Source: Leptasterias polaris
Taxonomy: Eukaryota; Echinodermata; Asteroidea; Forcipulatida; Asteriidae
Direction: 5' to 3'
Length of the DNA: 64,000 nucleotides
Assembly: GCA_037783415.1 (NCBI GenBank)
Contig: JAZGTN010000037.1
Coordinates: forward strand, 3,038,001-3,102,000
Both the position numbers and the translations under genes were made by a program. Below the pieces are notes generated by a model. The model was given only the letters and a program-made list of their open reading frames with translations, had not been told where the DNA came from and did no database searches. Below, piece after piece: positions 20,125 through 32,870 of this stretch (within the stretch, counting starts at the first letter, position 1; each line of letters opens with the position of its first letter).

Positions 20125-20248
20125 CAGTGTTGTAGGTCTCGAGAACTGGTTTCGGTCTCGAGACCGTCTCGAGACCTTTTTTGGTGTCTCGGGTCTCGTC
20201 TCGGTCTTGGTCTCGGTCTCGGACTTCCAGGTCTCGACTACAACACTA
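20125..20248. mobile_element. hAT-type MITE with 8-bp target duplication (unit 2)
   Basis: This is the unit 2 orthologue of 479-591, with GTAGATAC target duplications at 20117-20124 and 20249-20256. The interior keeps a GGTCTCGAGACCGTCTCGAG palindromic run that is partly lost in unit 1. Confidence 0.75.
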
Positions 20249-20256
20249 GTAGATAC

Positions 20257-22424
20257 CCAAGAAAAGATAAGATTCTCAAACTCAAATTTCTTTAATGGCA
20301 AAGTATACCTTTAATTTTTGAAACTGGTCAATTGTTTTAATCCCACATACATATAAATGTAGATATATACAAACAAACAAAAACTGTGACATTTCTATTT
20401 CAAAATGAGGTCGTTTTTTGAGATATCGCTGAAAATCCGGAGCAGATATGTCTGCAAAGGAAGAATAATCCCTAGTCACACAATCTTAGAGGCGTTTCTG
20501 ACAGAAACGTTGTTTTAGCACAAAAACTGTTATCTTTATACATAACCACAGTGCAACGACAGTGTGACATTATACTATATCGTACCTGGGTGCCCCATGG
20601 TCTTATTGAAAATGGAAACAAACCAAGTCTGGAACTCTAGGGTTAAAATGATGTAAAATGCCACTATGTTTGATACCATTTAAGTGCAACTTTTGTCAAC
20701 TGTATGGTCTGTACATAAATGTAACAAAATTAAAAATAATTTCGTTCCTGATTTTCAATGATGTCGAAACGGCGTCGAGTTTGACCTTTTGACTGATGCA
20801 AAAATTCTCTTTGAAATGTACAGACTCATTTGTTTGTGCTGTCCAATGTCGTAATGTAATGATTCGAATGTCTCTCTGGAAGAGTTTCAGATAAAATTAC
20901 ACTTGACACAATTTTTACATGAGGTTGATCCTTGAATTTTTTTCCACACTATCTGTTGGAAAATTTGTGGATCACAGAACTTAATTTTGTCCTTAGAGCC
21001 CCTCTTTACCATTACATCTGCATTATTAAAGGTGACCGCAAATGCCAGTGATGAAATTAAAAAAATCTGTTGATAAAATAATAGAAGGAATTTAATTTCC
21101 TTCTCCCACAGATAACCTGTTTGCCTTAAAATTGATTAGCATTTACATAACTGGTACATACCATTCTTTAAAAAATTTATGAATATTATTGTACACTTTT
21201 TATATATGAAGATAACACTTACTATTTTTGCGATATCAGCAAAACGACGTTTGATTTGTGATATGCAAGGGCAAGATGGAAGGTTGGAAGTATACGAGTT
21301 TGTAAGCCCTGGTGATGTCACCTGACATAGAACAAGTTACCTGTGACATCCACATGTTTATACTTGAAAGTCTGGATCAGGTACAGAGCCCTGCAGGCAC
21401 ACTAATACACAGCTTAAACAACAAGAAAACTTCAAATCTATACAGTTTGTGGACATTACAGAATACAAATGTTACCAACTTATGAACAATAGGAAGCATA
21501 TCTCAAAATGTGTTCATCTGTTGTTTTTACAAAACTTGATTTCAAAAGGAAAAACAGAAGGTCACTCTATAGACCTAATCATGGTGTGGCCATCTTAATG
21601 TTCTTCCATTCAATTCAAAGTAACCAATCAAGGCTGAATAAAAAAATAATTTGGTTTCTTTTTGCACCATAAAAATTAGCATCCACTACTGTTACTGGAT
21701 ACTGGATACAAGGCAACATGTTCAGTTGGCCATCATCTACAAGTGATAATCAACTACCTGAGTTTTTTTTCTCAGGGCCTCCTAAAAATCTACCCAGAAA
21801 ATTAATATCAGATTAAAAGTTTAAGCAGGTTAATTCTTTACAATAAAATGTACAAACTTCATACCAAAATACAATATATACAGAACAAATTTCATTTGGA
21901 GGCTCAATGCCATTTATATGAAAAGTAGGAGCAATGTACAAAAATACAATCTGTGATCAAGTACGGATACTCAATTTAATACTCTATTTTTGTCGAGTCA
22001 GTGCGAAAAAGTATCTCGATTTTGCTAAAACGTTGTATATCGTAGGAAAATGGTCAGTGCAAAAATACTATCTCAGCGGCGCGTACCAGAACTTGTTTTG
22101 TGTGTACATCCGGGCTATTTTAAGCGAGATACAACGTTTTGGATAAAACTTGCGCTATTTTAGGAGATACAATGTTTTACGAGTTACAAAAGATGTAGCG
22201 CCATATTGTGACCAATTTCACCATTCATCATGTACATGTAAGACAAAGAATTGGTCAGTTGCTGTATATTTCTTTAAAATGTGGGCTCGGCTCTTTTTAT
22301 TGAAATGCTGACTCTGTTTTTAACCGATGCATATTATGTACACATCTGCTGTAAGATTGAGTTCTATTTTAGGTGTTGTTCTATGATCATTGGTTTCTAC
22401 AAGACTAAGAGAGTACCAAGATCA
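20257..22424. other. Unit-conserved non-coding segment (unit 2)
   Basis: This is the counterpart of 600-2579. About 200 bp near 20727-20935 have no match in unit 1 or 3. No gene is seen. Confidence 0.5.
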
Positions 22425-23812
22425 AAGAGTCTTAAAGTGGCTGCTTTTATCAGTGTATACTACAGAGGAGTTGATAACCAAAGAGTCTTAAAGTGGCTGC
22501 TTTAATCAGTGTTTTTACTACAGAGGAGTTGATAACCAAAGAGTCTTAAAGTGGCTGCTTTTATCAGTGTATACTACAGAAGAATTGATAACCAAAGAGT
22601 CTTAAAGTGGCTGCTTTTATCAGTGTATACTACAGAGGAGTTGATAACCAAAGAGTCTTAAAGTGGCTGCTTTAATCAGTGTTTTTACTACAGAGGAGTT
22701 GATAACCAAAGAGTCTTAAAGTGGCTGCTTTAATCAGTGTTTTTACTACAGAGGAGTTGATAACCAAAGAGTCTTAAAGTGGCTGCTTTTATCAGTGTAT
22801 ACTACAGAGGAGTTGATAACCAAAGAGTCTTAAAGTGGCTGCTTTAATCAGTGTTTTTACTACAGAGGAGTTGATAACCAAAGAGTCTTAAAGTGGCTGC
22901 TTTTATCAGTGTATACTACAGAGGAGTTGATAACCAAAGAGTCATAAAGTGGCTGCTTTTATCAGTGTATACTGCAGAGGAGTTGATAACCACAAAGTCT
23001 TAAAGTGGCTGCTTTAATCAGTGTTTACTACAGAGGAGTTGATAACCAAAGAGTCTTAAAGTGGCTGCTTTAATCAGTGTATACTACAGAGGAGTTGATA
23101 ACCAAAGAGTCTTAAAGTGGCTGCTTTTATCAGTGTATACTACAGAGGAGTTGATAACCAAAGAGTCTTAAAGTGGCTGCTTTAATCAGTGTTTTTACTA
23201 CAGAGGAGTTGATAACCAAAGAGTCTTAAAGTGGCTGCTTTAATCAGTGTTTTTACTACAGAGGAGTTGATAACCAAAGAGTCTTAAAGTGGCTGCTTTT
23301 ATCAGTGTATACTACAGAGGAGTTGATAACCAAAGAGTCTTAAAGTGGCTGCTTTAATCAGTGTTTTTACTACAGAGGAGTTGATAACCAAAGAGTCTTA
23401 AAGTGGCTGCTTTAATCAGTGTTTTTACTACAGAGGAGTTGATAACCAAAGAGTCTTAAAGTGGCTGCTTTTATCAGTGTATACTACAGAGGAGTTGATA
23501 ACCAACGAGTCTTAAAGTGGCTGCTTTAATCAGTGTTTACTACAGAGGAGTTGATAACCAAAGAGTCTTAAAGTGGCTGCTTTAATCAGTGTATACTACA
23601 GAGGAGTTGATAACCAAAGAGTCTTAAAGTGGCTGCTTTTATCAGTGTATACTACAGAGGAGTTGATAACCAAAGAGTCTTAAAGTGGCTGCTTTTATCA
23701 GTGTATACTACAGAGGAGCTGATAACCAAAGAGTCTTAAAGTGGCTGCTTTAATCAGTGTTTTTACTACAGAGGAGTTGATAACCAAAGAGTCTTAAAGA
23801 GGCTGCTGTGGG
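22425..23812. repeat. 56-bp minisatellite array, about 25 copies (unit 2)
   Basis: This is the same 56-57-bp unit as at 2580-3715. Variants with TTTTATCAGTGTATA and TTAATCAGTGTTTTT alternate in blocks, again a higher-order pattern. The right end stops in mid-copy (AAAGAGGCTGCTGTGGG) where foreign sequence with a Penelope-like RT begins; the terminal copy found in units 1 and 3 is missing. Confidence 0.93.
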
Positions 23813-23880
23813 CAGTTTGTGTACATTGAAACAATGTCCAGTGCGATAAGGAGATTATCTTGTCCCATCGTCAAATTATT

Positions 23881-24918
23881 TAGTCTTTTGAGAACCTGAA
23901 AGAGGCAATAGACTCGGTTTGTGATGCTTTGGAACAAGCAAAATCAGAACTCTACACCATACCAAAACCTACAAAAAAACACACGCAATGTCTTTTAGAA
24001 CTGATCTTGGGCGCAAACGTCTTCGAATTCAATAACAAGTTCTACAGACAAAAAATTGGCGTGGCAATGGGTAGTGTATGCAGTCCTGAAATATGTGACA
24101 TCACCTTGTTCAAATACGAAAAAGAAATTATACTCCCTAACAACCCAGAGATAGTGGCTTACATGAGATACAGAGACGATGTTTTAATAATTTACAATGG
24201 CAACAAGAATGAAGAGCTGGATTTCATTAAGATGTTAAACAATCTGCACCCAACATTGAAGTTCACTTCAGAGATCTCCGACAACCAAATCACCTTTCTT
24301 GACCTCATAATTTACAAAGGCGAACGTTTTCAGAAAGAGGGGAAGCTTGATACTCGAATAGCAACGAAAAAAACGGACACGTTCCAATATCTTGCTCGAG
24401 AATCTGCACACCCTGAGTCTGTATTTGGTGGGGTCCTTAAGGGTGAAGTTACGAGATACAAACGCATATGCACACACAAAAAAGACTTCGAGAGTAAGGT
24501 CAATTTCTTCAAAGAAAAACTAATAGAACGTGGATACAGCACGGAAGAATTGACCCGCTTCACGAAATCTAACGTGGACCCCAGGACTTCAATGTTGGGT
24601 GCATTACCTAACATCAAGAAAGAAACGAATCCGCCCCTTGTTTTTATCTTGCCTTTCTTCCCACAAATACACCACTCTAATCTCAAACGTGCACTGTTTA
24701 AACACTGGCACTTTATAAATGACAGTGATCTCCTTAACAAACTCTTCCCTGTACCACCTCTGTTGGCCTACAAAAGACAAAAGAACATAAAAGACCAAAT
24801 AATTCGGGCTAGATTGCAAGATTCAACCGAAGAAAACGTACTCAAAGAAATGGACAAACAGAACTTGCAAATCCTGGTTGAATTACTCCAAGAACAACAG
24901 GTTGGTACAATAAATTAA
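23881..24918 (+). mobile_element. Penelope-like element reverse transcriptase, 5'-truncated
   Basis: The frame opens after a TAG at 23881-23883 and runs to the stop at 24916-24918, about 344 codons. It has KIGVAMGSVCSPEI (fingers/palm), RYRDDVLII (the catalytic YxDD box, about 24167), LHPTLKFTSE and FLDLIIY, then TDTFQYLARESAHPESVFGG, all typical of Penelope-like RTs. The N-terminal part before the palm (the LYTNIP-type motif) is missing, so the copy is 5'-truncated. No GIY-YIG endonuclease follows the RT. That fits an endonuclease-less group, a family with an N-terminal endonuclease, or loss. The frame has no internal stop, suggesting a recent insertion. Confidence 0.85.
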
Positions 24919-25925
24919 AGAAACAACAGGGTTTGGATCCAGATGAGACTACGTTAAACTAAAAACAAACAAAAAATAACAATCTCGCTGGATCTTTCTA
25001 CTCTAATAAACTATACCTTGATCACTCTTTGTTGCAAATCTTTCATAATAAAGGATACATAAACCAAAATGGCGACTGATGAGGTGCAGCTTATATAACG
25101 CACTGAAAATATGTTTTGAGCCATACCATTAAAGGTATACAAAAAAGTGGCTCAACATATTATCACCGGAAAAAAGTTCTTTTTAGTGAATTCTAACAAC
25201 CCCTTCCCTTGAAACCCCCCCCCCCCCCTTCTTCCAAAAACCCACTCCCCTCAATCCTTCATGGAGTTTCATAAAAACATCAACATTAGCTCTGTTGTAA
25301 CCATTGCCTGTGTATTTAAATACAGAGACACTTGTCTCCCACCCAAAAACACAGTAATTAGACCATGCAGATAGGAGTCCTGTGTGGATGCCCATGGTGC
25401 AGTGTAGTACTGGCCATTGTTTAAACCTTTAATCCCCTAAGTTGCTGCATATATAATGAGGCGTGCGGTTTCTTGGGGGGCACCATGCCTTGGTGCAGGG
25501 AGGCGGGAGGTCTGCCAAGAGTGTTTATTACCTCCATGGTTAGACAGTCAGGAATGTTTTACTACCAGAGACCATCCTCTCCAAACCCCACCCCCCACCA
25601 ACACATGTTCCCCATCTAATTTTGCCTTTTCACTTAACCCCAATTTCCCCCCCCCTTTTTCCCTATTAAGAACTCTCCACATATCGCCTCATACGTTCTT
25701 TAAAGCTTTAATTTCCAAGAACTTTATAAATACTATAACTAAAGCTTTTTTGAACATTGTGAGTGCGTTCCGGTAATACTATTTTTGGTGCTTGTCCTCC
25801 CAAAAAAAACACTCTATATGATGCTTATATATACAAAACCATCAAAATGTTCTTTGTGGTCACATTAGTCTCGTCTTTTAGTCTGCTTGCACAAGGTTAC
25901 ACGTTTGATTCGCTTTTCCCCTACA
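24919..25925. mobile_element. Private sequence downstream of the Penelope-like RT
   Basis: This DNA is absent from units 1 and 3; conserved sequence resumes at about 25926. It contains C-rich tracts (25215-25230, 25646-25656). No endonuclease or other gene is recognised. It may be the 3' part of the Penelope-like element plus a second insertion. Confidence 0.45.
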
Positions 25926-26691
25926 CACATAAATAAACTATTTAGCTATCTTTATCTAATTTCGACAATCAAAATTCATCTGTTATTTATTGTGAGTCTT
26001 CAAATGATTTTCCTAGAAATAATTTCTAGAAGGATTGGTGCTGGTATGAACCCTATAGTGATTGTATTACAATAATACTAATCAACTTTTTGTCCAAGTA
26101 TTTTTCAATTATTTCTTAGGCACAACATATTTTTGTGCAGCAAAATACTGGCAATATAACTTAGCAATACCGTTGGTTTGAAAAATATAAATGAAGACAC
26201 ACAGTGAAGAGGTGACAGTGATTTTCTATTGTAAACCTTGACTGATTCCTCAAGCAGGCAAAGTTGGCATACTATGTTTCAACATAGGCATATTTTTCAG
26301 CACACACTGCCACTTGTTTTGTTTTTTCTTCTCCTTGTTTTATACAATGTATGTGGTTCTACAATTTAATAGACTTTTAATATGCATTGGGATGGAGATT
26401 GTTGTTTGCTTTTACCGTTTAGAAAAAAAGTTGTAGTATACCTGTGTGTTATTATGACTACTGTATTATTATATTTTTAAACGGAGCCCCACTGACGGCC
26501 ACAGTATGGTCGTCCATTATCCCATTGCTCCTTATATCGCCAGCACGATGTTTGTAATTGATTCAATTTCCTGTCTGGTTTTGAAGGTTTATATAATCCC
26601 AGACTGATTCTTTTATTAAGTTGGAAAGTTATTATTTTATATTTCAATGGTGACATCAACACACAGCCATTACTGCAAATCAAATAAACAC
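25926..26691. other. NLR 3' flank (unit 2)
   Basis: This matches 3855-4598 and 61640-62390. No gene is seen; it may contain the 3' UTR of NLR-2. Confidence 0.4.
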
Positions 26692-26874
26692 CTAAAATCT
26701 TACTACATGTGTTGGGTTCAATGGCTCAGAAATCTCTGTCAAAGCAACATTAAGGATAAACTGTTGCCTTTCCAGACAGTCAATCTTGGATTTACTGATG
26801 ACCACTGCCTGTAGGCATTTCATGCAGAAAACAAACACGTAATCCGTACATAGGTTGACAAGGACTGGATACAA
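26692..26874 (-). other. Conserved short frame downstream of NLR-2
   Basis: This is the unit 2 copy of 4599-4841; see there. It is in the same frame with few changes. Confidence 0.3.
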
Positions 26875-27134
26875 ATGTTGTAAGGTCTAGCAGACATTGA
26901 CCATTACTAGAAGATGTAAACCATCATCCAAGGATGAAAACAAAACACTGACAGAGGAATAAATACACTGGGGAATTATAACACATGGCCAACACTAAAG
27001 TCAACTTGGATGTGACATGTGAACTCTAAACCTCTCCTTAGCAAAGTTTGAAATACTTCGTCTTTGGATCTTTCCTTATAATTATTTCGATTGTCAACCA
27101 ATTCAATCTCTGAGTTTGAATCATCACTTGAGGT

Positions 27135-30100
27135 CTATTGGATATCTACAAATAGAGTGGTATTATCCATCCACGCCTCCTTGATGAGTCTTATATCTTC
27201 CTCTGTAAAACCGCACACTAAATACAGCTTCTCGAGCTGTTTCAATCTCTTCAAATGAGTAGCCCACAATGATGCAGAGCCACTCAAGGTGTCATTCCAG
27301 GACAGATCCAGATAAACTAGGTTTGGCATGTCACCCAGTGACTCAGAAATAGGGGCAATGTCTTTCCCTAAAAGCTTGCAGCTGCTCAATTTCAGACTCT
27401 TGAGCTGTTTCAATCTCTTCAAATGAGTAGCCCACAATGATGCAGAGCCACCCAAGGATTCATTATCAGACAGATTCAGATAAACTAGGTTTGGCATGTC
27501 ACTCAGTGACTCACAAATAGGGGCAATGTCTTCCCCTACCAGCATGCACCTGCTCAATATCGGACTCTTGAGCTGTTTCAATCTCTTCAAATGAGTAGCC
27601 CACAATGATGCAGAGCCACTCAAGGTGTCATTCCCAGACAGATCCAGATAAACTAGGTTTGGCATGTCACTCAGTGACTCACAAATAGGGGCAATGTCTT
27701 CCCCTACCAGCATGCACCTGCTCAATATCAGACTCTTGAGCTGTTTTAATCTCTTCAAATGAGTAGCCCACAATGATGCATAACCACTCAAGTTTTCATT
27801 ATTAGACAGATCCAGATTAACTAGAATTGGCATGTCACTCAGTGACTCACAAATAGGGGCAATGTCTTCCCCTACCAGCATGCAGCTGCTCAATTTCAGA
27901 CTCTTGAGCTGTTTCAATCTCTTCAAATGAGTAGCCCACAATGATGCAGAGCCACCCAAGGATTCATTATCAGACAGATTCAGATAAACTAGGTTTGGCA
28001 TGTCACTCAGTGACTCACAAATAGGGGCAATGTCTTCCCCTACCAGCATGCACCTGCTCAATATCGGACTCTTGAGCTGTTTCAATCTCTTCAAATGAGT
28101 AGCCCACAATGATGCAGAGCCACTCAAGGTGTCATTCCCAGACAGATCCAGATAAACTAGGTTTGGCATGTCACTCAGTGACTCACAAATAGGGGCAATG
28201 TCTTCCCCTACCAGCATGCACCTGCTCAATATCAGACTCTTGAGCTGTTTTAATCTCTTCAAATGAGTAGCCCACAATGATGCATAACCACTCAAGTTTT
28301 CATTATTAGACAGATTCAGATAAACTAGGTTTGGCATGTCACCCAGTGACTCAGAAATAGGGGCAATGTCTTTCCCTAAAAGCTTGCAATCATTCAATGT
28401 CAGATTCTTGAGTTGTTTTAATCTCTTCAAATGAGTAGCCCACAATGATGCAGAGCCACCCAAGGATTCATTATAAGACAGATTCAGATAAACTAGGTTT
28501 GGCATGTCACTCAGTGACTCACAAATAGGGGCAATGTCTTCCCCTACCAGCATGCAGCTGCTCAATTTCAGACTCTTGAGCTGTTTCAATCTCTTCAAAT
28601 GAGTTGCCCACAATACACAACCATCCAACGTTTCATTCCAAGACAGATTCAGAATAGAAATATTAGTCATTTTAGTAAGACAATCTACTATATCACCACC
28701 AAACCTCCGTATGTCACAGTGTTTAATTGAAAGATGATTTACACAGGAAAGGTAGGTCCTATCCTTGGTCTTTTTCTGATCCGCAATATTCTTCAGTAAG
28801 CAAAAAAAGTAATTTATACAATCACAATTCCACGCGATCATTTCTATGTTTGTACTCACAACTGCATTGATGAAATTCTCTGGTGGTAAACTCTTGGACT
28901 GACTCTCAAAGTAACAAATAAGACCCAACCTTGGATCCCGATTATTCTGAATTGCCCGTAAGACTTGATGTGTACATCCCTCATTGTCACCACAACAAAA
29001 CCTCAACAGATACTCATATGGAGAAGGATACTCACTTGCTGCACAACAAGCCCGAACAAGGGTGTTACATGTATCAAACTCATCTGTGTTTATAACACTT
29101 TGCCAATACTTTGCAGCACAGAATTCCAAGAACGTTTTGTGTATAAAATACACATTGTTATGAATGTCTAACCCCTTGAAGACCCTCTCGCTAGTGAGAA
29201 CACCTGCACGTAGTGCTGCATCGAATGCTTCCTTGTCAAAATCAAAATCTTTTTCTGTAAAGGAAAGAGACTGATTGGTAGAAATCAGACCATGTAGAGC
29301 AACCTTTCCAATTGAAATCAATATTTGTAATATTGCATCTTGTGACAAGTCTTTTGCTTTTCGTCTGAATATGTATCTCAATGCCTCAGTGTATAGTCGA
29401 GTCATTGTTTCTGGGAGTTTTCCAGACCCTCTCCAGAGCAAGCACATCAAAAGCAGCAACATTGGACTCTTTGCCAAATCAGACAAGACTTCTGAAGATC
29501 GTATCTCCTCTATCAGCTTACTTACTTTGTCGGGGTCTTCAGAGAAAAATTTAGCTATATACTCCTCAATATCAGAACCTGAAAACCCCTTAATTTCCAC
29601 ATGAGTGAAAGGCTTTTTAACCAATGATGAGCTGACTAGTTTTTCAAGGGGAGGACGAGATGTGATAACTACCCAACATTCTGTGCCCTGCTTTAGATTA
29701 AGAGCCATCAGAATTGATCCAAATGAGGACTTGTTTTGCGTAGAGGTTTGAAATTCATCAAATCCATCCAAGAGAATCAACACTTTGTCTTGGTTCTTGT
29801 CAATAAACCTTTTTAAATCAGACTTATTTACAGTGTCTTGGTCTAAGAGCTGCTCAAAGACAGCATCAATAAGGTCTGAAGTTTCTGTCAGTGCACGCAT
29901 TTTTAAAACAAAAACAAGTTCAAACCTTTTGAGTATCTCACTCTTACCTGTTGCCCAATCATAAGCAATTTTGTCAATAAGGGTCGTCTTTCCAAGACCT
30001 GCCGATCCACTAATAACAATACGTTTGATTGATCTGCCCTCTCTTGTTTTTAAATGGAATACATCTTCATATGATTCCATTTGTTTTTTCTCTTTCACAA

Positions 30101-30286
30101 TTTTTCCTCTCACGTCAACTTGTTCAGCTAAAACAAGCTTAGTGTAGATGTCCATTATGTGTATCTTATCATCATCAACCCATGGGAGCATCTGTACAAA
30201 GCTACCTGTAGTCTCGTACTTTTGCTTCAATGCCTCTTTAACTTCATATGCATCAGCTTGAGCTAGATGATTAGGGTCCGGTGTTC
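27135..30286 (-). CDS. NLR-2 exon 7: NACHT NTPase and expanded LRRs
   Basis: This exon encodes residues 399-1447. Walker A GSAGLGKTT is at about 491-499 and Walker B LLDGFDEF at 569-576; both are intact. The NACHT part is nearly identical to NLR-1. The LRR tail has nine LWATHLKRL modules of about 57 residues (171 bp), against four in NLR-1. Modules 3-5 and 6-8 repeat the same order of variants, so a three-module block was duplicated inside the exon. The start at 30286 is set by the AG at 30288-30287 (TATCGCCCATTAG); the longer frame to 30332 is intronic. The C-terminus ends in FVDIQ. Confidence 0.92.
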
Positions 30287-30418
30287 CTAATGGGCGATAG
30301 GAGAAGGAAAACAAATCACCACATATCAACAAGTTTTTTTTTTCACTATGTAGATTGGTGATTTCTGATATTTCATTAGGTCATGAGAGGCCTTTTCAAG
30401 TTTTAATAATATAGTTCA

Positions 30419-30623
30419 ATAGACCCTTCCCATGAAATATGTAAATTGCACATCACAGGAGTGCACTAACACTTTGGTTGGCAAAATGATGGATTATCGT
30501 GCCTTTTTGTATGGGGATGATGGTGGCGTGACGCAGACGCATTGGTGCGTCTGCTTAGTGCCAACCTATAATGTCTGTACGCATGGGTGAATGTAATTAG
30601 CATATTTCATGGGAAGGGTCTAT
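30419..30623. mobile_element. Short inverted-repeat MITE in intron 6 (unit 2)
   Basis: This is the orthologue of 7503-7712, about 205 bp, with the same ATAGACCCTTCCCATG terminal inverted repeats. Confidence 0.7.
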
Positions 30624-30884
30624 TAATTGGTACTTTATTTGTTTTTGTCTTGCCCTCGATGCATGATGTATCACCAATCAGTTATCATGTATGAAATTAT
30701 AACTACATTTTGTATGTAAGTCATAAGTTTAGTATGGAGTAACAAACAAGTGAAAATTTAAACTTTACAGACAACAAACATAACTTTCTTTGTTTCTTTT
30801 CAAATCAGTGATTTCTGGTAAGGTTGACATGTTGGCAAGTGTATTATTTGGATTCATAGCCAATGTGACACCTAGTGTGGCATT

Positions 30885-31022
30885 CAGTGTGGCAGCCACT
30901 GATGTAGCATCCAGTGTAGCAGCCTGCAGCGTTGCAGCAAGTGTGGCAGCCAGTGTGGGCAGCCTACAGAGTGGCAGCAAGTATGGAAGCCTGTGTGGCA
31001 GCCTGTGTGGCAGCCAGTGTGA
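30885..31022. repeat. GTGGCAGCCA-type tandem repeat (unit 2 intron 6)
   Basis: This is the shorter counterpart of 7965-8185. Confidence 0.7.
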
Positions 31023-31287
31023 AACCATGTTCAGTGTGATCTCTGGTGGCAGAATATTGCATTCAAATTACCATCCTGTGTGAACAAGAACCCCCTTCCC
31101 GTATGCATGCAAAGCTCATCCTGAACAAAGTGATTTCACTGCTCAGAATAAATACTATATCACACCCTGCCATCAAGGAAAACCTGAATGTAACATTCCA
31201 GCACCATTTCACCTGGAGCCACATATCTTAAAATGACAATTTATTGATCAATACAGAGGGGCCTATACCACAATACTTGCATTTTGC

Positions 31288-31662
31288 ATTATTATTTTTT
31301 TTTATGAGATGTCGCCCAACTCACAAGGCCACGGACGGCCACTCAAGGTGAGGGCTACACATAACTGATTTGGGCCATCGACCCAAATCAATTGACACCA
31401 GGGGCACGTTGCCTCCTACTCCTGGGGCTGAAACAGGATTACCCCCTTCACAGTCCTAAGGATGTAGGCATGGGTATCATCCACTAGGAGCCTGTCTGGT
31501 AGAGCAGAATGCACTACCTTCCCAACTTTTTCGAAGCAATTATGGTTAAGTGCCTTGCTCAGGGGCACAAGTGTCATGACCGGGTATCGAACCCACACTC
31601 TGCTGCTGAAAACACCAGAGCTTAGGTCCGGTGACCTAGACCGCTCGGCCACGACACGCCAC
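31288..31662 (-). mobile_element. tRNA-derived SINE with intact Pol III boxes
   Basis: On the minus strand the element starts with a tRNA-like head: A box TGGCCGAGCGG (31651-31641) and B box GGTTCGATACC (31593-31583). Between them an anticodon-arm-like CCGGACCTAAGCTCTGG could fold with a CCTAAGC loop, suggesting tRNA-Leu(TAA) ancestry. A body containing CCTGAGCAAGGCACTTAACC and GGGTAATCCTGTTTCAGCCC follows, and the element ends in an A-rich tail (T-run on the plus strand at 31290-31305). It is absent from unit 1, which has a poly-C run at this place. It is the best-preserved member of the SINE family seen in fragments elsewhere in the window. Confidence 0.82.
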
Positions 31663-31934
31663 AAATACATGTCATACGTTGCAAGAGAACAGTGTAAATG
31701 TAGGGAAAATCTTTGTTCTTGTTTCACAAAGAGCCACTAAAGCCAGTGTGCACGTGATCACATGACAGAAGCGCCCCTTTCCTATGTAAACACACATTTT
31801 TCACTTGGGGGTATATTAGTCATATTTCTAATAAATATGGTAATAGCCAATATAATTTAAAGAAATTAAAGTTACTCCATTGAGAAGTCAAACTTAGAGA
31901 TTTAGAACAATAAGGTTTCCCTCTGTCTCTCCTG

Positions 31935-32035
31935 CCCCTTAAGGTTTTGGTTTCAGTCTTGGTCACGGGAGATGAGGTCTCGGTGTCAGTCCAGGTCTGG
32001 GACTTCAAGGTCTTGACTACAATACTGTCACATCT
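31935..32035. mobile_element. Degenerate half of a hAT MITE (unit 2 intron 6)
   Basis: This is the counterpart of 8775-8880. Confidence 0.4.
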
Positions 32036-32374
32036 TAAGTTTTTGAATGGTGTTTTGCCAAAATCTGTGGTTGTTTGTAATTGTGATGGAAGTTTGGGTG
32101 AAAGTCTTGCAGCAGCTGAAGTTCAAAGATTACATTAAAAAATACTGTTCAAAATTTGTTTTCTGTTGTTCAACCTTTTACAGTAATGTAATAGGCCTAC
32201 TTTTAGATGCTATTAATCATAAAATGGTAATCTTTCAAGCCATGAGGTTAGTTGGTTTAAGGTTTCACGTTTGTACTTGTAATGAGTTGTGTAACAACTG
32301 TTACACTCTGAACGACATTTTGACTTTAGGTAAAATGAGGTTCCCAAACTGACAAGTATAACGTTGGTTTTACT

Positions 32375-32450
32375 GAACTTCATGTTTTGTTTTGATACAT
32401 GCATTTCAATACAAAAACAAGTTCAAACCTTCTTAGTATCTCACTATCGT
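32375..32450 (-). pseudogene. Relic NACHT fragment, part 2 (unit 2)
   Basis: This is the unit 2 copy of 9250-9330: SEILRRFELVF on the minus strand, then loss of similarity. Confidence 0.6.
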
Positions 32451-32559
32451 TGACTTATGATTTGGACGATCCGGTTAGACTAATTGTTTCACAATTTTTA
32501 TGACTCAGACTTGACTTGGTCAATGACTCAGACTCAAACATCTTGACTCAGACTTTGGA

Positions 32560-32870
32560 CTCAGACTCGATATTTGTGACTCAGTGTGACTCGATGTTTG
32601 TGACTCGATGTTTGAGACTCGTTATTTGTGAATCAATATTTGTGACTCTACATTTGTGACTCGATATTCGTGACTCGATGTTTGTGACTCGATGTTTGTG
32701 ACTCGATGTTTGTGACTCGATGTTTGTGACTCGATGTTTGTGACTCGATGCTTATGACTCGATACTTGTGACTCGATACTTGTGACTCGATATTTGTGAC
32801 TCATTATTGTGACTTGATGTTTGTGACTCAATGTTTGTGACTTGATGTTTGTGACTCGTTAATTGTCACT
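32560..32870. repeat. 14-bp tandem repeat in intron 6 (unit 2)
   Basis: An array of GTGACTCGATGTTTGT-like units; longer than in unit 1, with a run of near-identical copies at about 32685-32750. Confidence 0.85.

Noticed and set aside
24330..24819. Minus-strand frames of 71-136 residues opposite the Penelope-like RT
   Set aside because: They are antisense shadows of the RT frame.
31560..31662. Functional tRNA-Leu gene
   Set aside because: The tRNA-like part is imperfect in the acceptor stem and continues into a SINE body with an A-rich tail.
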